Source: Bacillota bacterium (GTDB lineage Bacteria > Bacillota > Clostridia > Lachnospirales > Lachnospiraceae). Taken from it: DNA of 64,000 nucleotides. The notes beneath the pieces are model-generated. The model was not told the DNA's origin, made no database searches, and was given only the letters and a program-made list of their open reading frames with translations. The first letter of the stretch is position 1; each line of letters starts with the position of its first letter. Made by a program: the position numbers and the translations under genes. Where the stretch lies: positions 1-64,000 of the forward strand of contig JAEZVF010000118.1 in the NCBI GenBank assembly GCA_023443225.1, given 5' to 3'. Shown in pieces: positions 52,492 through 61,212 of this stretch.

Positions 52492-52571
52492 ACCGCTCCC
52501 AGTCATGAAGTGAACCCCTTTTGTTAGAAGAATCTAACGAAAGGGGTTCGCTTCATTGACAGGGAGCGGTT
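52491..52571. terminator. Long hairpin after the P-type ATPase gene
   Basis: AACCGCTCCC (52491-52500) pairs with GGGAGCGGTT (52562-52571), and the inner part continues ATGAAGTGAACCCCTTT / AAAGGGGTTCGCTTCAT and GTTAGA / TCTAAC: about 36 pairs with one mismatch, one bulge and two G-U. It starts at the last base of the ATPase stop codon. No T-run follows. Confidence 0.7.
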
Positions 52572-52614
52572 TGTAGTTTGGGTTAACTTTTTTCTATAGA
52601 CGAATGGAACTACA

Positions 52615-52630
52615 ATGTAAGCGCTTACTA
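52615..52630. promoter_or_regulatory. Upstream cre-like operator
   Basis: ATGTAAGCGCTTACTA matches the catabolite-responsive element WTGNAARCGNWWWCAW except near the right end. It lies 176 bases upstream of the second copy. Confidence 0.65.
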
Positions 52631-52750
52631 CTATAGACTTTAATTAAACCATTTGGAAGATAGGCCAATATTTTAAGAATAAAAATTAGCTTTGTGCATA
52701 ATATATAACTATTTATAAGAAATTTCAGTAAAAAGTAAGAGAAAAATAAC

Positions 52751-52779
52751 TTGATTTATAAATGAAGTTAAAGTACAAT
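52751..52779 (+). promoter_or_regulatory. uxaC promoter
   Basis: TTGATT (52751-52756), 17-base spacer, TACAAT (52774-52779). The start near 52786 is immediately upstream of a cre-like site. Confidence 0.65.
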
Positions 52780-52790
52780 CGATACAAAAG

Positions 52791-52806
52791 ATGTAAGCGC
52801 TTACAT
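52791..52806. promoter_or_regulatory. Perfect 16-bp cre-like operator at the uxaC start point
   Basis: ATGTAAGCGCTTACAT is fully palindromic and fits the CcpA cre consensus WTGNAARCGNWWWCAW at every position. At about +5 to +20 it would block transcription when bound. A dedicated LacI-family regulator is an alternative ligand. Confidence 0.75.
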
Positions 52807-52861
52807 CGGAAATTTTGAACAGCTAACCAATTAAATAAAAGAATTATGGAGGAAGGAAAAC

Positions 52862-54268
52862 ATGAAACAATTTTTGGATGAAGACTTTTTATTATCTACA
52901 GAAACCGCAAAGAAACTTTATCATGAATATGCAGCTCCAATGCCTATTGTAGATTATCATTGTCACATAAACCCAAAGGAAATTTATGAAGATAGAAAGT
53001 TTGATACTATTACGCAAGTGTGGTTAGGCGGGGATCATTATAAATGGCGACAGATGAGATCCAATGGAATCGACGAGAAATATATAACGGGTGACGCATC
53101 GGATAAAGAGAAATTTCTTAAATGGGCTGAAACATTGGAAATGGCTATCGGGAATCCTCTGTATCACTGGAGTCATTTGGAGTTAAAAAGGTACTTTGGT
53201 TATGACGGCTATTTGAACGGGGATACAGCAGAAGAAGTGTGGAATCTTTGTAATGCTAAATTAAATGAAGATAATATGACAGTGCGTAATCTTATCAAAC
53301 AATCTCACGTAAAATTAATTTGTACAACAGATGATCCGGTGGATGATTTGGAATGGCATAAGAAGCTTGCTGCAGATGAAAGCTTTGATGTACAGGTTCT
53401 TCCTGCCTGGAGACCTGATAAAGCAATGAATATAGAAAAACCTGAATATTTAGATTATTTAAAAAAGTTGAGTGAAGTTAGTAAGGTAGAGGTGAAGGAT
53501 TTTGCATCATTAATAGAATCACTTAAGGTACGTATGGAGTATTTTGCGTCTGTGGGATGTAGTATTTCAGATCACGCTTTAGAGTATGTTATGTATGTTC
53601 CGGCAACTATGGAGGAGATTGAATTTATCTTTGCTAAGAGAGTTAGGGGCGAAAACATTACCCGAGAAGAAGAAATGAAATTTAAGACTGCTTTTATGAA
53701 TTCACTTGGGAAGGAATACCATAGATTGAACTGGGTAATGCAGCTTCATTATGGATGCAAACGTGATAACAATTCATATTATTATAAAAAATTAGGACCA
53801 GATACAGGCTATGATTGTATCAATAACTATGCACCATCGGTAGAAATGGCAAATATGCTTGGTGCGTTGAATGCTGACAATGAGCTTCCTAAAACTATTC
53901 TGTATTCTTTGAATCCAAATGATAATGCATCAATCGCATCGATTATCGGATGTTTTCAAGATTCGACAGTGATTGGAAAAATTCAGCATGGAAGTGCCTG
54001 GTGGTTTAACGATCATAAAGCAGGAATGATCGATCAAATGACTACGCTTGCTAATCTGGGCCTGCTGGGTAATTTTATTGGTATGTTAACAGACTCAAGA
54101 AGCTTCCTGTCCTATACCAGACATGAGTATTTTAGAAGAATTACATGTGAATTAATTGGTGGGTGGGTAGAAAATGGGGAATATCCTACAGACTATAAAG
54201 CGCTTGAGAAAATTATAAAAGGTATTTCTTATAACAATGCAATACGTTATTTTGAATTTGACTTATAG
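52862..54268 (+). CDS. uxaC: Glucuronate isomerase (uronate isomerase)
   Basis: Interconverts D-glucuronate/D-fructuronate and D-galacturonate/D-tagaturonate, the first step in use of uronic acids from pectin and glucuronoxylan. It has 468 aa, the normal UxaC length. Metal-binding H33 and H35 lie in DYHCHINP; TTDDPVDDLEWH, ISDHALEY and QLHYGCKRDNN are also family-typical. AGGAGGAA precedes the ATG. The other genes of the pathway (uxuA/uxuB or kdgK) are not in the window. Controlled by the two cre-like sites. Confidence 0.96.
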   Translation: MKQFLDEDFLLSTETAKKLYHEYAAPMPIVDYHCHINPKEIYEDRKFDTITQVWLGGDHYKWRQMRSNGIDEKYITGDASDKEKFLKWAETLEMAIGNPLYHWSHLELKRYFGYDGYLNGDTAEEVWNLCNAKLNEDNMTVRNLIKQSHVKLICTTDDPVDDLEWHKKLAADESFDVQVLPAWRPDKAMNIEKPEYLDYLKKLSEVSKVEVKDFASLIESLKVRMEYFASVGCSISDHALEYVMYVPATMEEIEFIFAKRVRGENITREEEMKFKTAFMNSLGKEYHRLNWVMQLHYGCKRDNNSYYYKKLGPDTGYDCINNYAPSVEMANMLGALNADNELPKTILYSLNPNDNASIASIIGCFQDSTVIGKIQHGSAWWFNDHKAGMIDQMTTLANLGLLGNFIGMLTDSRSFLSYTRHEYFRRITCELIGGWVENGEYPTDYKALEKIIKGISYNNAIRYFEFDL

Positions 54269-54286
54269 AAGAGAGGTATGATTGCT

Positions 54287-54706
54287 ATGAAAGATTTAAC
54301 GTGTGCATATTGTATGAAAGGAGAACTGCTTGCTGAGTTTGGTCTTAAGATATGTGAACTTCCAACATCGATAGTATATTTATTTAAAGAGCAAAGTCAT
54401 CTCGGGCGTGTAATAGTCGCATACAAAGAACATATAAATGAGATAATTGATTTAACAGAGGAAGAAAGGAATGCTTTTTTTGCGGATATTAATTATGCAG
54501 CAAGAGTAATTCATAAAGTATTTCAACCACAGAAGATAAATTATGGTGCTTATGGAGACAAAGGGCATCACTTGCATTTTCATTTAGTTCCCAAATATGA
54601 AGATGAGTTTGAATGGGGAGGGGTTTTTGCTATGAATCCCGATCGTAAGTATTTGTCAGATGCAGAATATGAAGTAATCATTGACCAAATAAGAGCTGCT
54701 TTCTAA
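54287..54706 (+). CDS. HIT family protein
   Basis: Histidine-triad nucleotide hydrolase/transferase family protein, 139 aa. The HxHxH signature is H95-L-H97-F-H99 in KGHHLHFHLVPKY. An N-terminal pair of cysteines (C6, C9) could bind zinc with later histidines, as in many HIT proteins. Its substrate is unknown (the family hydrolyses purine nucleoside phosphoramidates or dinucleoside polyphosphates). The ATG at 54287 is preferred because GAGAGG abuts the earlier ATG at 54278. Only 18 bases separate it from uxaC, so it is likely under the same control. Confidence 0.88.
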   Translation: MKDLTCAYCMKGELLAEFGLKICELPTSIVYLFKEQSHLGRVIVAYKEHINEIIDLTEEERNAFFADINYAARVIHKVFQPQKINYGAYGDKGHHLHFHLVPKYEDEFEWGGVFAMNPDRKYLSDAEYEVIIDQIRAAF

Positions 54707-54729
54707 TTAAAAATATTATATTTTATATT

Positions 54730-54787
54730 GAGCCTGAATTCATTTAAGGAGTAAAACTTCTTTCTGAATTATTCAGGCTCTTTATTA
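54730..54787 (+). terminator. Terminator after the uxaC-HIT unit
   Basis: GAGCCTGAATT pairs with AATTATTCAGGCTC (arm GAGCCTGAAT / ATTCAGGCTC), followed by TTTATTATTT. Confidence 0.8.
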
Positions 54788-54957
54788 TTTAGATGGTGAA
54801 ACACATCTTTAGACATCATATCTTAATCAATATAAAAAGCTTTAAAGGTATGATGTATAAAGATGGTGAGAATCATTAAAACTATACTTATTACACAAAA
54901 AAGCACAGTATAATGTCGAAAAAAAGTACAATAAATCAAATAAAGCTGTAAATAGGC

Positions 54958-54986
54958 TTGACAAACGTCATATGAAAATGTATTAT
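54958..54986 (+). promoter_or_regulatory. Promoter of the GntR / sugar importer / transketolase operon
   Basis: TTGACA (54958-54963), 17-base spacer, TATTAT (54981-54986). This is the only good promoter seen between 54707 and 55083. Confidence 0.75.
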
Positions 54987-55003
54987 AAACGTACGACGTA
55001 TGA
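54965..55003. promoter_or_regulatory. GntR operator candidates (direct repeats)
   Basis: ACGTCATATGA (54965-54975) and ACGACGTATGA (54993-55003) are 28 bases apart, in the spacer and just after the -10 box. The second is also part of the inverted repeat TACG-A-CGTA. They are likely contacts for the adjacent GntR regulator. Confidence 0.5.
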
Positions 55004-55083
55004 TTGTGCTGATTACACTAAATGATTATGTTAGAAAAAGTACAGTTTAAAACAAAATATTTTCAGGAAAGGAGGGAAGGATA

Positions 55084-55791
55084 ATGCCTCAGACGAAGAG
55101 CAAAAAGAATGTTACTGAAATGTTGCCAGCTAAAACTGCACGAAACATCAGACATATGATTATTCAACAGAAAATGAAACCTGGTGACCGCTTGCCATGT
55201 GAAACAGAATTAATGAAAATGTTTGGTGTGAGCAGGTCAACACTTCGAGAAGCGGTTAAGTTTTTGAAAGCTGAAAATGTAATTGAAATTAAGCGAGGGA
55301 ATGGTACTTTTATTAGTAATATTACCGGCGTTGTAGAAGACCCGCTTGGATTAAACTTCGTAAATCAACATCATTTGATTGAAAATTTACTGGAAGCACG
55401 TTTGTTAATTGAACCTCAATTAGCAGCATTTGCAGTTCAAAGGGCAACTGCGGAAAATATTCAGCAGTTAGCAGAAATTATTGACAAGATGAAAGAAGCA
55501 GAAGTGAATGATGAGTTGGCTGCAGAGTTGGATGTACAATTTCATACAGCTATTGCAGATTGTACACAGAATGATGTTCTGGCTCGGATTGTTCCTATTA
55601 TTAATGAATCAATACGACAAGGTCATAATGAGACAGTAAGTGTTGAAGGTAGTTATGAGCGAGCTAAAATTTGTCATATTGGTATTTATGAGGCAATTGT
55701 AAATAAAGATTTGATGGAAGCAAAGTATTTTTCGGAACGTCACATATGGGAAACGCTAAATGATATTAAAGAAATGGAGAAGAGACTATGA
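55084..55791 (+). CDS. GntR family (FadR/FCD subfamily) transcriptional regulator
   Basis: 235 aa. The N-terminal winged helix (about 15-80) has the family pattern GDRLPCETELMKMFGVSRSTLREAVKFLKAENVIEIKRGNGTFI. The C-terminal FCD domain (about 95-230) has metal/ligand-binding acid and His residues (LDVQFHTAIADC, HIGIYEAI, HIWETLND). FCD regulators sense sugars, sugar acids or small organic acids. The first gene of the sugar operon: its stop overlaps the binding-protein start (ATGA). AAAGGAGGG precedes the ATG. Probably represses the operon until the substrate is present. Confidence 0.93.
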   Translation: MPQTKSKKNVTEMLPAKTARNIRHMIIQQKMKPGDRLPCETELMKMFGVSRSTLREAVKFLKAENVIEIKRGNGTFISNITGVVEDPLGLNFVNQHHLIENLLEARLLIEPQLAAFAVQRATAENIQQLAEIIDKMKEAEVNDELAAELDVQFHTAIADCTQNDVLARIVPIINESIRQGHNETVSVEGSYERAKICHIGIYEAIVNKDLMEAKYFSERHIWETLNDIKEMEKRL

Positions 55792-57110
55792 AGAAGAGAC
55801 TATTTTCATTATTATTAGTTGTTACTATGATGGTTACAATGGTTGGGTGCTCGAAAGAAACAAGTAAAGTAAAGGAAGAGGAAAAAGGCACTACTGCTAC
55901 TGTGGTAGAGGAAAATACTGCTGATGCAGCAGAGGAAAACACTAGTAGTGAGCCAGTTACAATTAATTTTAGGTACTGGGCAGATAACACCGATTATTCA
56001 CAGTTAATGCAAGACATTATTGCAAAGTTTAATGCAGAAAATGGTAAGGGAATCACTGTAGTTGGTGAAGAGACTCCATGGGATGGAGGAGCATATTCTG
56101 AGAACTTATTTAACGCGTGCATGGGTGGTGGTGGACCAGACGTTGCTACATGGAAATTGACTTCCACACCGTTATTTGTAAACAATAACTTGCTGGCAAA
56201 TTTAAATCCATATTTGGAGAACTGGGAAGGTTATTCAGATATAGAAGAAAATATGTTTAATGTTATGAAAGATGCAAGTGGTACGGAAGAAGTATATGTT
56301 ATGCCTTGGAATGTTCAGGTTCTTTATGTATACTATCGTCCATCTTACTTTGAAAAAGCTGGCGTAGAAGTTCCTACTACATATGAAGAGTTTTTAACAG
56401 CAATTGAAAAATTGACAATGGATACAGATGGTGATGGCAAGATCGACGTTTATGGATTTGGTATGCGTGGTGGAAAAGGCGGACAAGAACCATGGGGAAG
56501 TTTTATTCATGGAGAAGGCGGAAACTTCGCTGACTTAACAAGTACAGAGGCTGTACAGGGTATGCAGGACTTTATCGATATCTACAAGAATGGATACGTT
56601 CCTCCTACAGCAATCAGCGACGGTTTTAACGAAATTATAGCTAACTTCCAGTCAGGATTAACAGCTATGACCATTCACCACACCGGATCTTCTGCACAAA
56701 TGGAAGAAATTTTCGGGGATGATGTATCAGCATTTGCATTCCCAGCAGGTAAAGGACAATGGACTTCAATGGGAGATACAGAAACAGTTATTTTTGAAAG
56801 CTGTGAAAATAAAGAAGCAGCATTTGAATGGGTGTCTTATCTTGCAACTGGTGAAGGACAGAAAATGTGGTGTGAAGGTACTGGTAATGTTCCAGTAAGT
56901 AAAACAGTTCAAGCAGGTGACTACTTCCAAAACAATCGTTTTATGAAGGCTTCAATTGCAGGTATGGAATATGCAGGTATTTTACCAATTCTTGATACTA
57001 CAACAGAATGGGTTTCCAGTAAATGGCCAAACACAGTTGGAATGGCTTTGACTGGAGAAATTACAGCAGAAGAGTGTATGCAGAGATTACATCAAGAATT
57101 ATATAAATAA
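55788..57110 (+). CDS. Carbohydrate ABC transporter substrate-binding lipoprotein
   Basis: 440 aa. Lipoprotein signal peptide with the lipidated Cys at position 21 (VTMMVTMVGC), a short acidic/Thr-rich linker, and a family-1 solute-binding fold (RYWADNTDYSQLMQDIIAKFN, YVMPWNVQVLYVYYRPSYFEKAG, GEGQKMWCEGTGNVP). It includes a calcium-like DTDGDGKID loop near 210. The gene begins inside the GntR stop codon. The sugar is unknown; a mono- or small oligosaccharide is likely from family and context. A stabilising hairpin follows at 57130. Confidence 0.93.
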   Translation: MKKRLFSLLLVVTMMVTMVGCSKETSKVKEEEKGTTATVVEENTADAAEENTSSEPVTINFRYWADNTDYSQLMQDIIAKFNAENGKGITVVGEETPWDGGAYSENLFNACMGGGGPDVATWKLTSTPLFVNNNLLANLNPYLENWEGYSDIEENMFNVMKDASGTEEVYVMPWNVQVLYVYYRPSYFEKAGVEVPTTYEEFLTAIEKLTMDTDGDGKIDVYGFGMRGGKGGQEPWGSFIHGEGGNFADLTSTEAVQGMQDFIDIYKNGYVPPTAISDGFNEIIANFQSGLTAMTIHHTGSSAQMEEIFGDDVSAFAFPAGKGQWTSMGDTETVIFESCENKEAAFEWVSYLATGEGQKMWCEGTGNVPVSKTVQAGDYFQNNRFMKASIAGMEYAGILPILDTTTEWVSSKWPNTVGMALTGEITAEECMQRLHQELYK

Positions 57111-57129
57111 ACTAGAAAATAAGACATGG

Positions 57130-57157
57130 TTTGGACTACCCATAGTGGTAGTCCAAA
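57130..57157 (+). other. Intercistronic hairpin between binding protein and permease genes
   Basis: TTTGGACTACC / GGTAGTCCAAA, 11 perfect pairs with a 6-base loop, followed by ATTAAAAAAA rather than T. Such hairpins are known to protect the upstream mRNA, giving more binding protein than permease. Confidence 0.7.
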
Positions 57158-57178
57158 TTAAAAAAAGGAGAATTGGAA

Positions 57179-58051
57179 ATGGTAAAAAATAAAACTATTT
57201 GGCCATATCTATTAGTTGCTCCAGCGCTGTTAATCATCTTGTGTGTTGTGTTTGTTCCAGTGGTAAACGCTATATTTATGAGTTTTCAGCAATATGACTT
57301 AAGGAGGCCAAACGAAATTCAGTTTATTGGTCTGCAAAATTATATAGAACTGTTTCGTGATGAATTGTTCTGGAAGGCGTTGTTCAGGACAGTCCTATGG
57401 GTTGTATTTGGAGTTGGTTTTCAATTTCTATTTGGCTTTATCTTAGCACTATTATTAAATAAAAAATTTGCCGGAAGAGGAGTAATCAGAGCTGTCAGTT
57501 TGATACCGTGGGTTACACCAGGTGTTCTGATTGGATTAATGTGGAGATGGATCTATGACGGCAATAATGGTGTTCTTAATGATATTTTAACAAGACTTCA
57601 TGTCATTACTGACAATATACCTTTTCTTTCTCAGACAAGTACGGCATTTCCAAGTGTTATTCTGACAATTATATGGCAGGGAATACCTTTCTTTGCACTT
57701 ATGATCTTAGCAGGACTTCAGGGAATACCGGGAGAATTATATGAAGCGGCAGATGTAGATGGAGCAAGTCCGTTTCAGAAATTATTTGGAATAACAATAC
57801 CTTCTATTAAAAATACCATTTATATCACAGCGTTACTCCGAATAATTTGGGTGGCGAATTCAGTAGATGTTATCTTCAATATGACAGAAGGTGGACCTGC
57901 ATATTCAACACAGACCTTGAGTGTTTACATTTTTAACAAAGGGAATGCATTGAATTTAGGATATGCATCCAGCATGGCAATTGCTATGGCGTTGTTATTG
58001 TCAACGGTAGCAATACCATATTTAATATCAACATTTAAGAAGGAGGATTAG
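57179..58051 (+). CDS. Sugar ABC transporter permease (MalF-like)
   Basis: 290 aa, six membrane segments, binding-protein-dependent permease. The EAA loop, which contacts the ATPase, is YEAADVDGASPFQKLFGITIPSIKN (about 200-224). The ATG at 57179 has AAAAGGAG 8 bases upstream; a TTG at 57173 is too close to it. It pairs with the next gene as the heterodimeric channel. No ATPase gene is in this operon, so a shared MsmX-type ATPase encoded elsewhere must energise it. Confidence 0.93.
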   Translation: MVKNKTIWPYLLVAPALLIILCVVFVPVVNAIFMSFQQYDLRRPNEIQFIGLQNYIELFRDELFWKALFRTVLWVVFGVGFQFLFGFILALLLNKKFAGRGVIRAVSLIPWVTPGVLIGLMWRWIYDGNNGVLNDILTRLHVITDNIPFLSQTSTAFPSVILTIIWQGIPFFALMILAGLQGIPGELYEAADVDGASPFQKLFGITIPSIKNTIYITALLRIIWVANSVDVIFNMTEGGPAYSTQTLSVYIFNKGNALNLGYASSMAIAMALLLSTVAIPYLISTFKKED

Positions 58052-58053
58052 TT

Positions 58054-58890
58054 GTGAAGCAGAAAAAGATACTGACGAGAATATTTACTTTATATATGCC
58101 ATTGGCCGCATTACTGCTTTTTATCCTATTTCCTTTTTATTGGACATTTGTTACATCAGTAAAATCTCAATCTGAGCTACATGGTATGGTTGTCACTTAT
58201 TGGCCTAAAACATTTACCTGGGATTCTTATAAAAAGTTATTTACTACAACAGTTAATTTTATATCAGCTATGAAAAATAGCCTGCTTGTTGCAGGAATAA
58301 CTACGATTGTATCATTAGTTGTGTCAACATTAGCAGCATACGCATTTTCCAGATATCGCTTTGCTGGACGAAAGATATTAATGAGTGCATTTTTATGCAA
58401 TAATATGTTTCCAACTGTATTGTTATTAATTCCTCTATATTCAATTATGAGAAAAATGGATCTTTTATATACACCATGGGCTTTAGTTTTATCTTATACA
58501 ACATTTACAATTCCATTTTCGGTATGGCTTCTTAATGGTTTTCTGAATGATTTACCAAGTTCCTTGGAAGAGGCAGCATTAGTAGACGGGTGCAATCGGG
58601 CTGTTGCTTTTGTGAAAATAATATTACCTATATTAGGACCTTGCCTCATTGCGACCGGTGTGTATATATTTATGACTTCATGGAATGAGTATACGTTTGC
58701 AGTTATGTTTACAAATACAGCTACAAGAACAATTCCTGTGGCATTAAAGAGTTTGATTGGACAATTAGGTGTGCAGTGGGATCTGTTGACTGCAGGCGGT
58801 ATTGTCGCGATTATCCCTGTTTGTATTATGTTCTTTTTTGCACAGAAACGCTTAGTTGAAGGACTGACAGCAGGAGCTGTGAAAGGTTAA
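58054..58890 (+). CDS. Sugar ABC transporter permease (MalG-like)
   Basis: 278 aa, six membrane segments. The EAA loop is EEAALVDGCNRAVAFVKIILPILGP (about 168-192). The start is GTG at 58054 with AGGAGG 7 bases upstream, 2 bases after the stop of the MalF-like gene. Together they form the membrane part of the importer. Confidence 0.93.
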   Translation: MKQKKILTRIFTLYMPLAALLLFILFPFYWTFVTSVKSQSELHGMVVTYWPKTFTWDSYKKLFTTTVNFISAMKNSLLVAGITTIVSLVVSTLAAYAFSRYRFAGRKILMSAFLCNNMFPTVLLLIPLYSIMRKMDLLYTPWALVLSYTTFTIPFSVWLLNGFLNDLPSSLEEAALVDGCNRAVAFVKIILPILGPCLIATGVYIFMTSWNEYTFAVMFTNTATRTIPVALKSLIGQLGVQWDLLTAGGIVAIIPVCIMFFFAQKRLVEGLTAGAVKG

Positions 58891-59062
58891 ACATCATATG
58901 TTTGAACATAAAGTTTACTCCATTGTTTTATTTTGTTTTATTCATACTTAAACCTATAACTCTAAATGGAGAAAATTTATATAAATAAATATGAAAAACC
59001 ATAAAAGTGGTTTAAGGCATATCGCATTAATGCCTATAGGTTAAAAACAGGAGGAAAGTTAA

Positions 59063-59860
59063 ATGAATTACGAGAAAAAAGCAAAAGAATTGCGAGCTGA
59101 GATATTGAAAATGTTATTTGCTTGCCAATCAGGTCATCCAGGAGGGTCCTTATCTTGTGTAGAAATGCTTATGGCAGCTTACTACAATACGATGAATATT
59201 GATCCTAAAAATCCTCAAAAACCAGATAGAGATCGTTTTGTATTTAGTAAAGGTCATGCGTGTCCAACTTTATATGCAATATTAGCTGATTTAGGATACT
59301 ATTCAAAAGAAGATCTTGCAGGACTTAGACAAATAGACAGTCATTTACAGGGGCATCCTGACTGCACAAAAACACCAGGTGTTGATATGAATACTGGTTC
59401 TTTAGGACAAGGAGTTTCACTCGCAGTAGGTCTTGCGCTTGCAGCAAAACACGGAAAAGCTGACTATAAAGTATATACAGTAATTGGTGATGGTGAATGT
59501 CAAGAAGGACTTGTTTGGGAAGCAGCAATGGCAGCAGCTCACTATAAGCTTGATAATCTAATCGTAATGTTAGACTATAACGGATTGCAGATAGATGGAA
59601 GTAATGATGAGGTTATGAGCATAGGTGATATTACAAAGAAATTTGATGCATTTGGATTTGAATGTTTAAAGGTTGATGGTCATGATATTGATGCAATAAC
59701 AGAAGCTATAAAGGCGCCAGTAAGTGGAAAACCTAAGTTTATCTGTTGTAATACGATTAAAGGAAAAGGTGTTTCCTTTATGGAAAATCAAGCGGGATGG
59801 CATGGCAGACCTATGACAGAAGACGAATTTAATAAAGCAATGAAAGAATTAGAGGTGTAA
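59063..59860 (+). CDS. Transketolase, N-terminal (thiamine-binding) subunit
   Basis: 265 aa, equal to the first half of a full transketolase. It holds the pyrophosphate-side ThDP and Mg site: GDGE at 142-145 followed by LDYNG (the GDG-x(~25)-N motif), and HPGGSLSCVEMLMA and KGHACPTLYA near the N-terminus. It must pair with the next gene product, which carries the pyrimidine-binding half. The two-gene layout is frequent in archaea and clostridia, for pentose phosphate interconversion, but has also been recruited for unusual sugar phosphates (for example sulfofructose). AGGAGGAAAG precedes the ATG. Confidence 0.93.
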   Translation: MNYEKKAKELRAEILKMLFACQSGHPGGSLSCVEMLMAAYYNTMNIDPKNPQKPDRDRFVFSKGHACPTLYAILADLGYYSKEDLAGLRQIDSHLQGHPDCTKTPGVDMNTGSLGQGVSLAVGLALAAKHGKADYKVYTVIGDGECQEGLVWEAAMAAAHYKLDNLIVMLDYNGLQIDGSNDEVMSIGDITKKFDAFGFECLKVDGHDIDAITEAIKAPVSGKPKFICCNTIKGKGVSFMENQAGWHGRPMTEDEFNKAMKELEV

Positions 59861-59863
59861 ATC

Positions 59864-60790
59864 ATGGGAAAATCATTAAGAGTTGCTTATGGAGAATCTT
59901 TAGCTAAATTAGGTGAAAAAAATAATAAGATAGTTGTATTGGATGCAGACCTTGCTCATGCAACCATGACCAGTATTTTTGCGGATAAGTACCCGGATCG
60001 TTTTTATAATGTTGGTATAGCGGAAGCAAACCTTATGTGTATCGGTGCGGGTTTTGCTAATACAGGATATATACCTTTTGTTAGTACATTTGCACTATTT
60101 GGAGCAGGTAGAGCATATGAACAAATTCGTAACTCAATCTGTTATACAAATGCTAATGTAAAATTCGGTTTTTCTCATTCTGGATTATCTGTTGGAGAAG
60201 ACGGCGGAAGTCATCAGTCAATTGAAGATATTGCATTAATGAGAGGACTTCCAAACATGACCATCTTTGTACCTTGCGATCCAGCAGAGACTGAGAAGGC
60301 AGTTATGGCTGCGGCAGAAATAAACGGCCCAGTATACATACGTGTTGCAAGACCTGTTTGCGAAGATATTACTACTGCTGAAACACCATTTATTCCAGGA
60401 AAAGCAAATGTATTAAAAGATGGAAACGATGTTTGTATCATTTCAGCAGGATTAATGATACCAGAAGCATTAAAAGCAGCGAAAATTTTAGAGAGTGAAG
60501 GTATTCATGCTGCAGTTGTCAATATGCATACAATTAAGCCAATTGATTCTGAAATTATTCTTGCTATGAACGCGAAATGCAAGGGTATCGTGACGGTTGA
60601 AGAACATTCCATCATTGGAGGTCTTGGTTCAGCTGTAGCAGAAGTATTAGCTGGTCATGCAGGAGCTAAGTTTGAAAGAGTTGGAATTGAAGATAAGTTT
60701 GGTAAATCTGGAAAGCCAGCTGAATTATTTGAAGCATTCGGATTAACAGCAGAAAATATTGCAAAAAAATGCAAAGCTACTTTAGCTTAA
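59864..60790 (+). CDS. Transketolase, C-terminal subunit
   Basis: 308 aa, the pyrimidine-binding and C-terminal halves of transketolase. Landmarks: GIAEANLMCIGAGFANTGYIPF with the glutamate that activates ThDP, SHSGLSVGEDGGSHQSIEDIALMRGLPN and the C-terminal VTVEEHSIIGGLGSAVAE. The start is 3 bases after the N-terminal subunit's stop, as expected for stoichiometric expression. Confidence 0.93.
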   Translation: MGKSLRVAYGESLAKLGEKNNKIVVLDADLAHATMTSIFADKYPDRFYNVGIAEANLMCIGAGFANTGYIPFVSTFALFGAGRAYEQIRNSICYTNANVKFGFSHSGLSVGEDGGSHQSIEDIALMRGLPNMTIFVPCDPAETEKAVMAAAEINGPVYIRVARPVCEDITTAETPFIPGKANVLKDGNDVCIISAGLMIPEALKAAKILESEGIHAAVVNMHTIKPIDSEIILAMNAKCKGIVTVEEHSIIGGLGSAVAEVLAGHAGAKFERVGIEDKFGKSGKPAELFEAFGLTAENIAKKCKATLA

Positions 60791-60803
60791 GGGAGGAAAT
60801 AAA

Positions 60804-61199
60804 ATGAAAATCGAAAATTATTCTTTTGATGGTGAAGGAATGCAACGTGTATTTGAAAATGAAAAATGGACCGTAGGAATTAAGAACTGGAAACCAGCGA
60901 ATGATATTACAGGAATTGATTGCCTAGAACGTCATAATCAAACAGATGAATTATTTGTATTGGTATCAGGATCTTGCACATTGGTATATGCAAATGAGAC
61001 AGATGATGGTTATAAATTTGAAGCAGTTAAGATGGAACCTAATAAAGTTTATAATATTCCTGCAACATTATGGCACAACACAATTACATGCAAGGATACC
61101 AAGATGATATTAATCGAAGATTCTAATACTTCTATGGACAATAGTGATATTTTATCTCTTGATGCAGACCAAATTGCCGTTGTACAAGCTTTAGTGTAG
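60804..61199 (+). CDS. Small cupin-like protein
   Basis: 131 aa, beta-rich, resembling a single-domain cupin: CLERHNQTDELFVLVSGSCTLVYANE matches motif 1 loosely (H-x-n-E) and KVYNIPATLWHNTITC resembles motif 2 with a conserved WHN. No specific family was recognised. In a sugar operon it may act as an isomerase/epimerase or as a ligand-binding protein; this is only inferred from position between transketolase and transaldolase. GGGAGGAAA precedes the ATG. Confidence 0.75.
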   Translation: MKIENYSFDGEGMQRVFENEKWTVGIKNWKPANDITGIDCLERHNQTDELFVLVSGSCTLVYANETDDGYKFEAVKMEPNKVYNIPATLWHNTITCKDTKMILIEDSNTSMDNSDILSLDADQIAVVQALV

Positions 61200-61212
61200 T
61201 GGAGGATATAGC

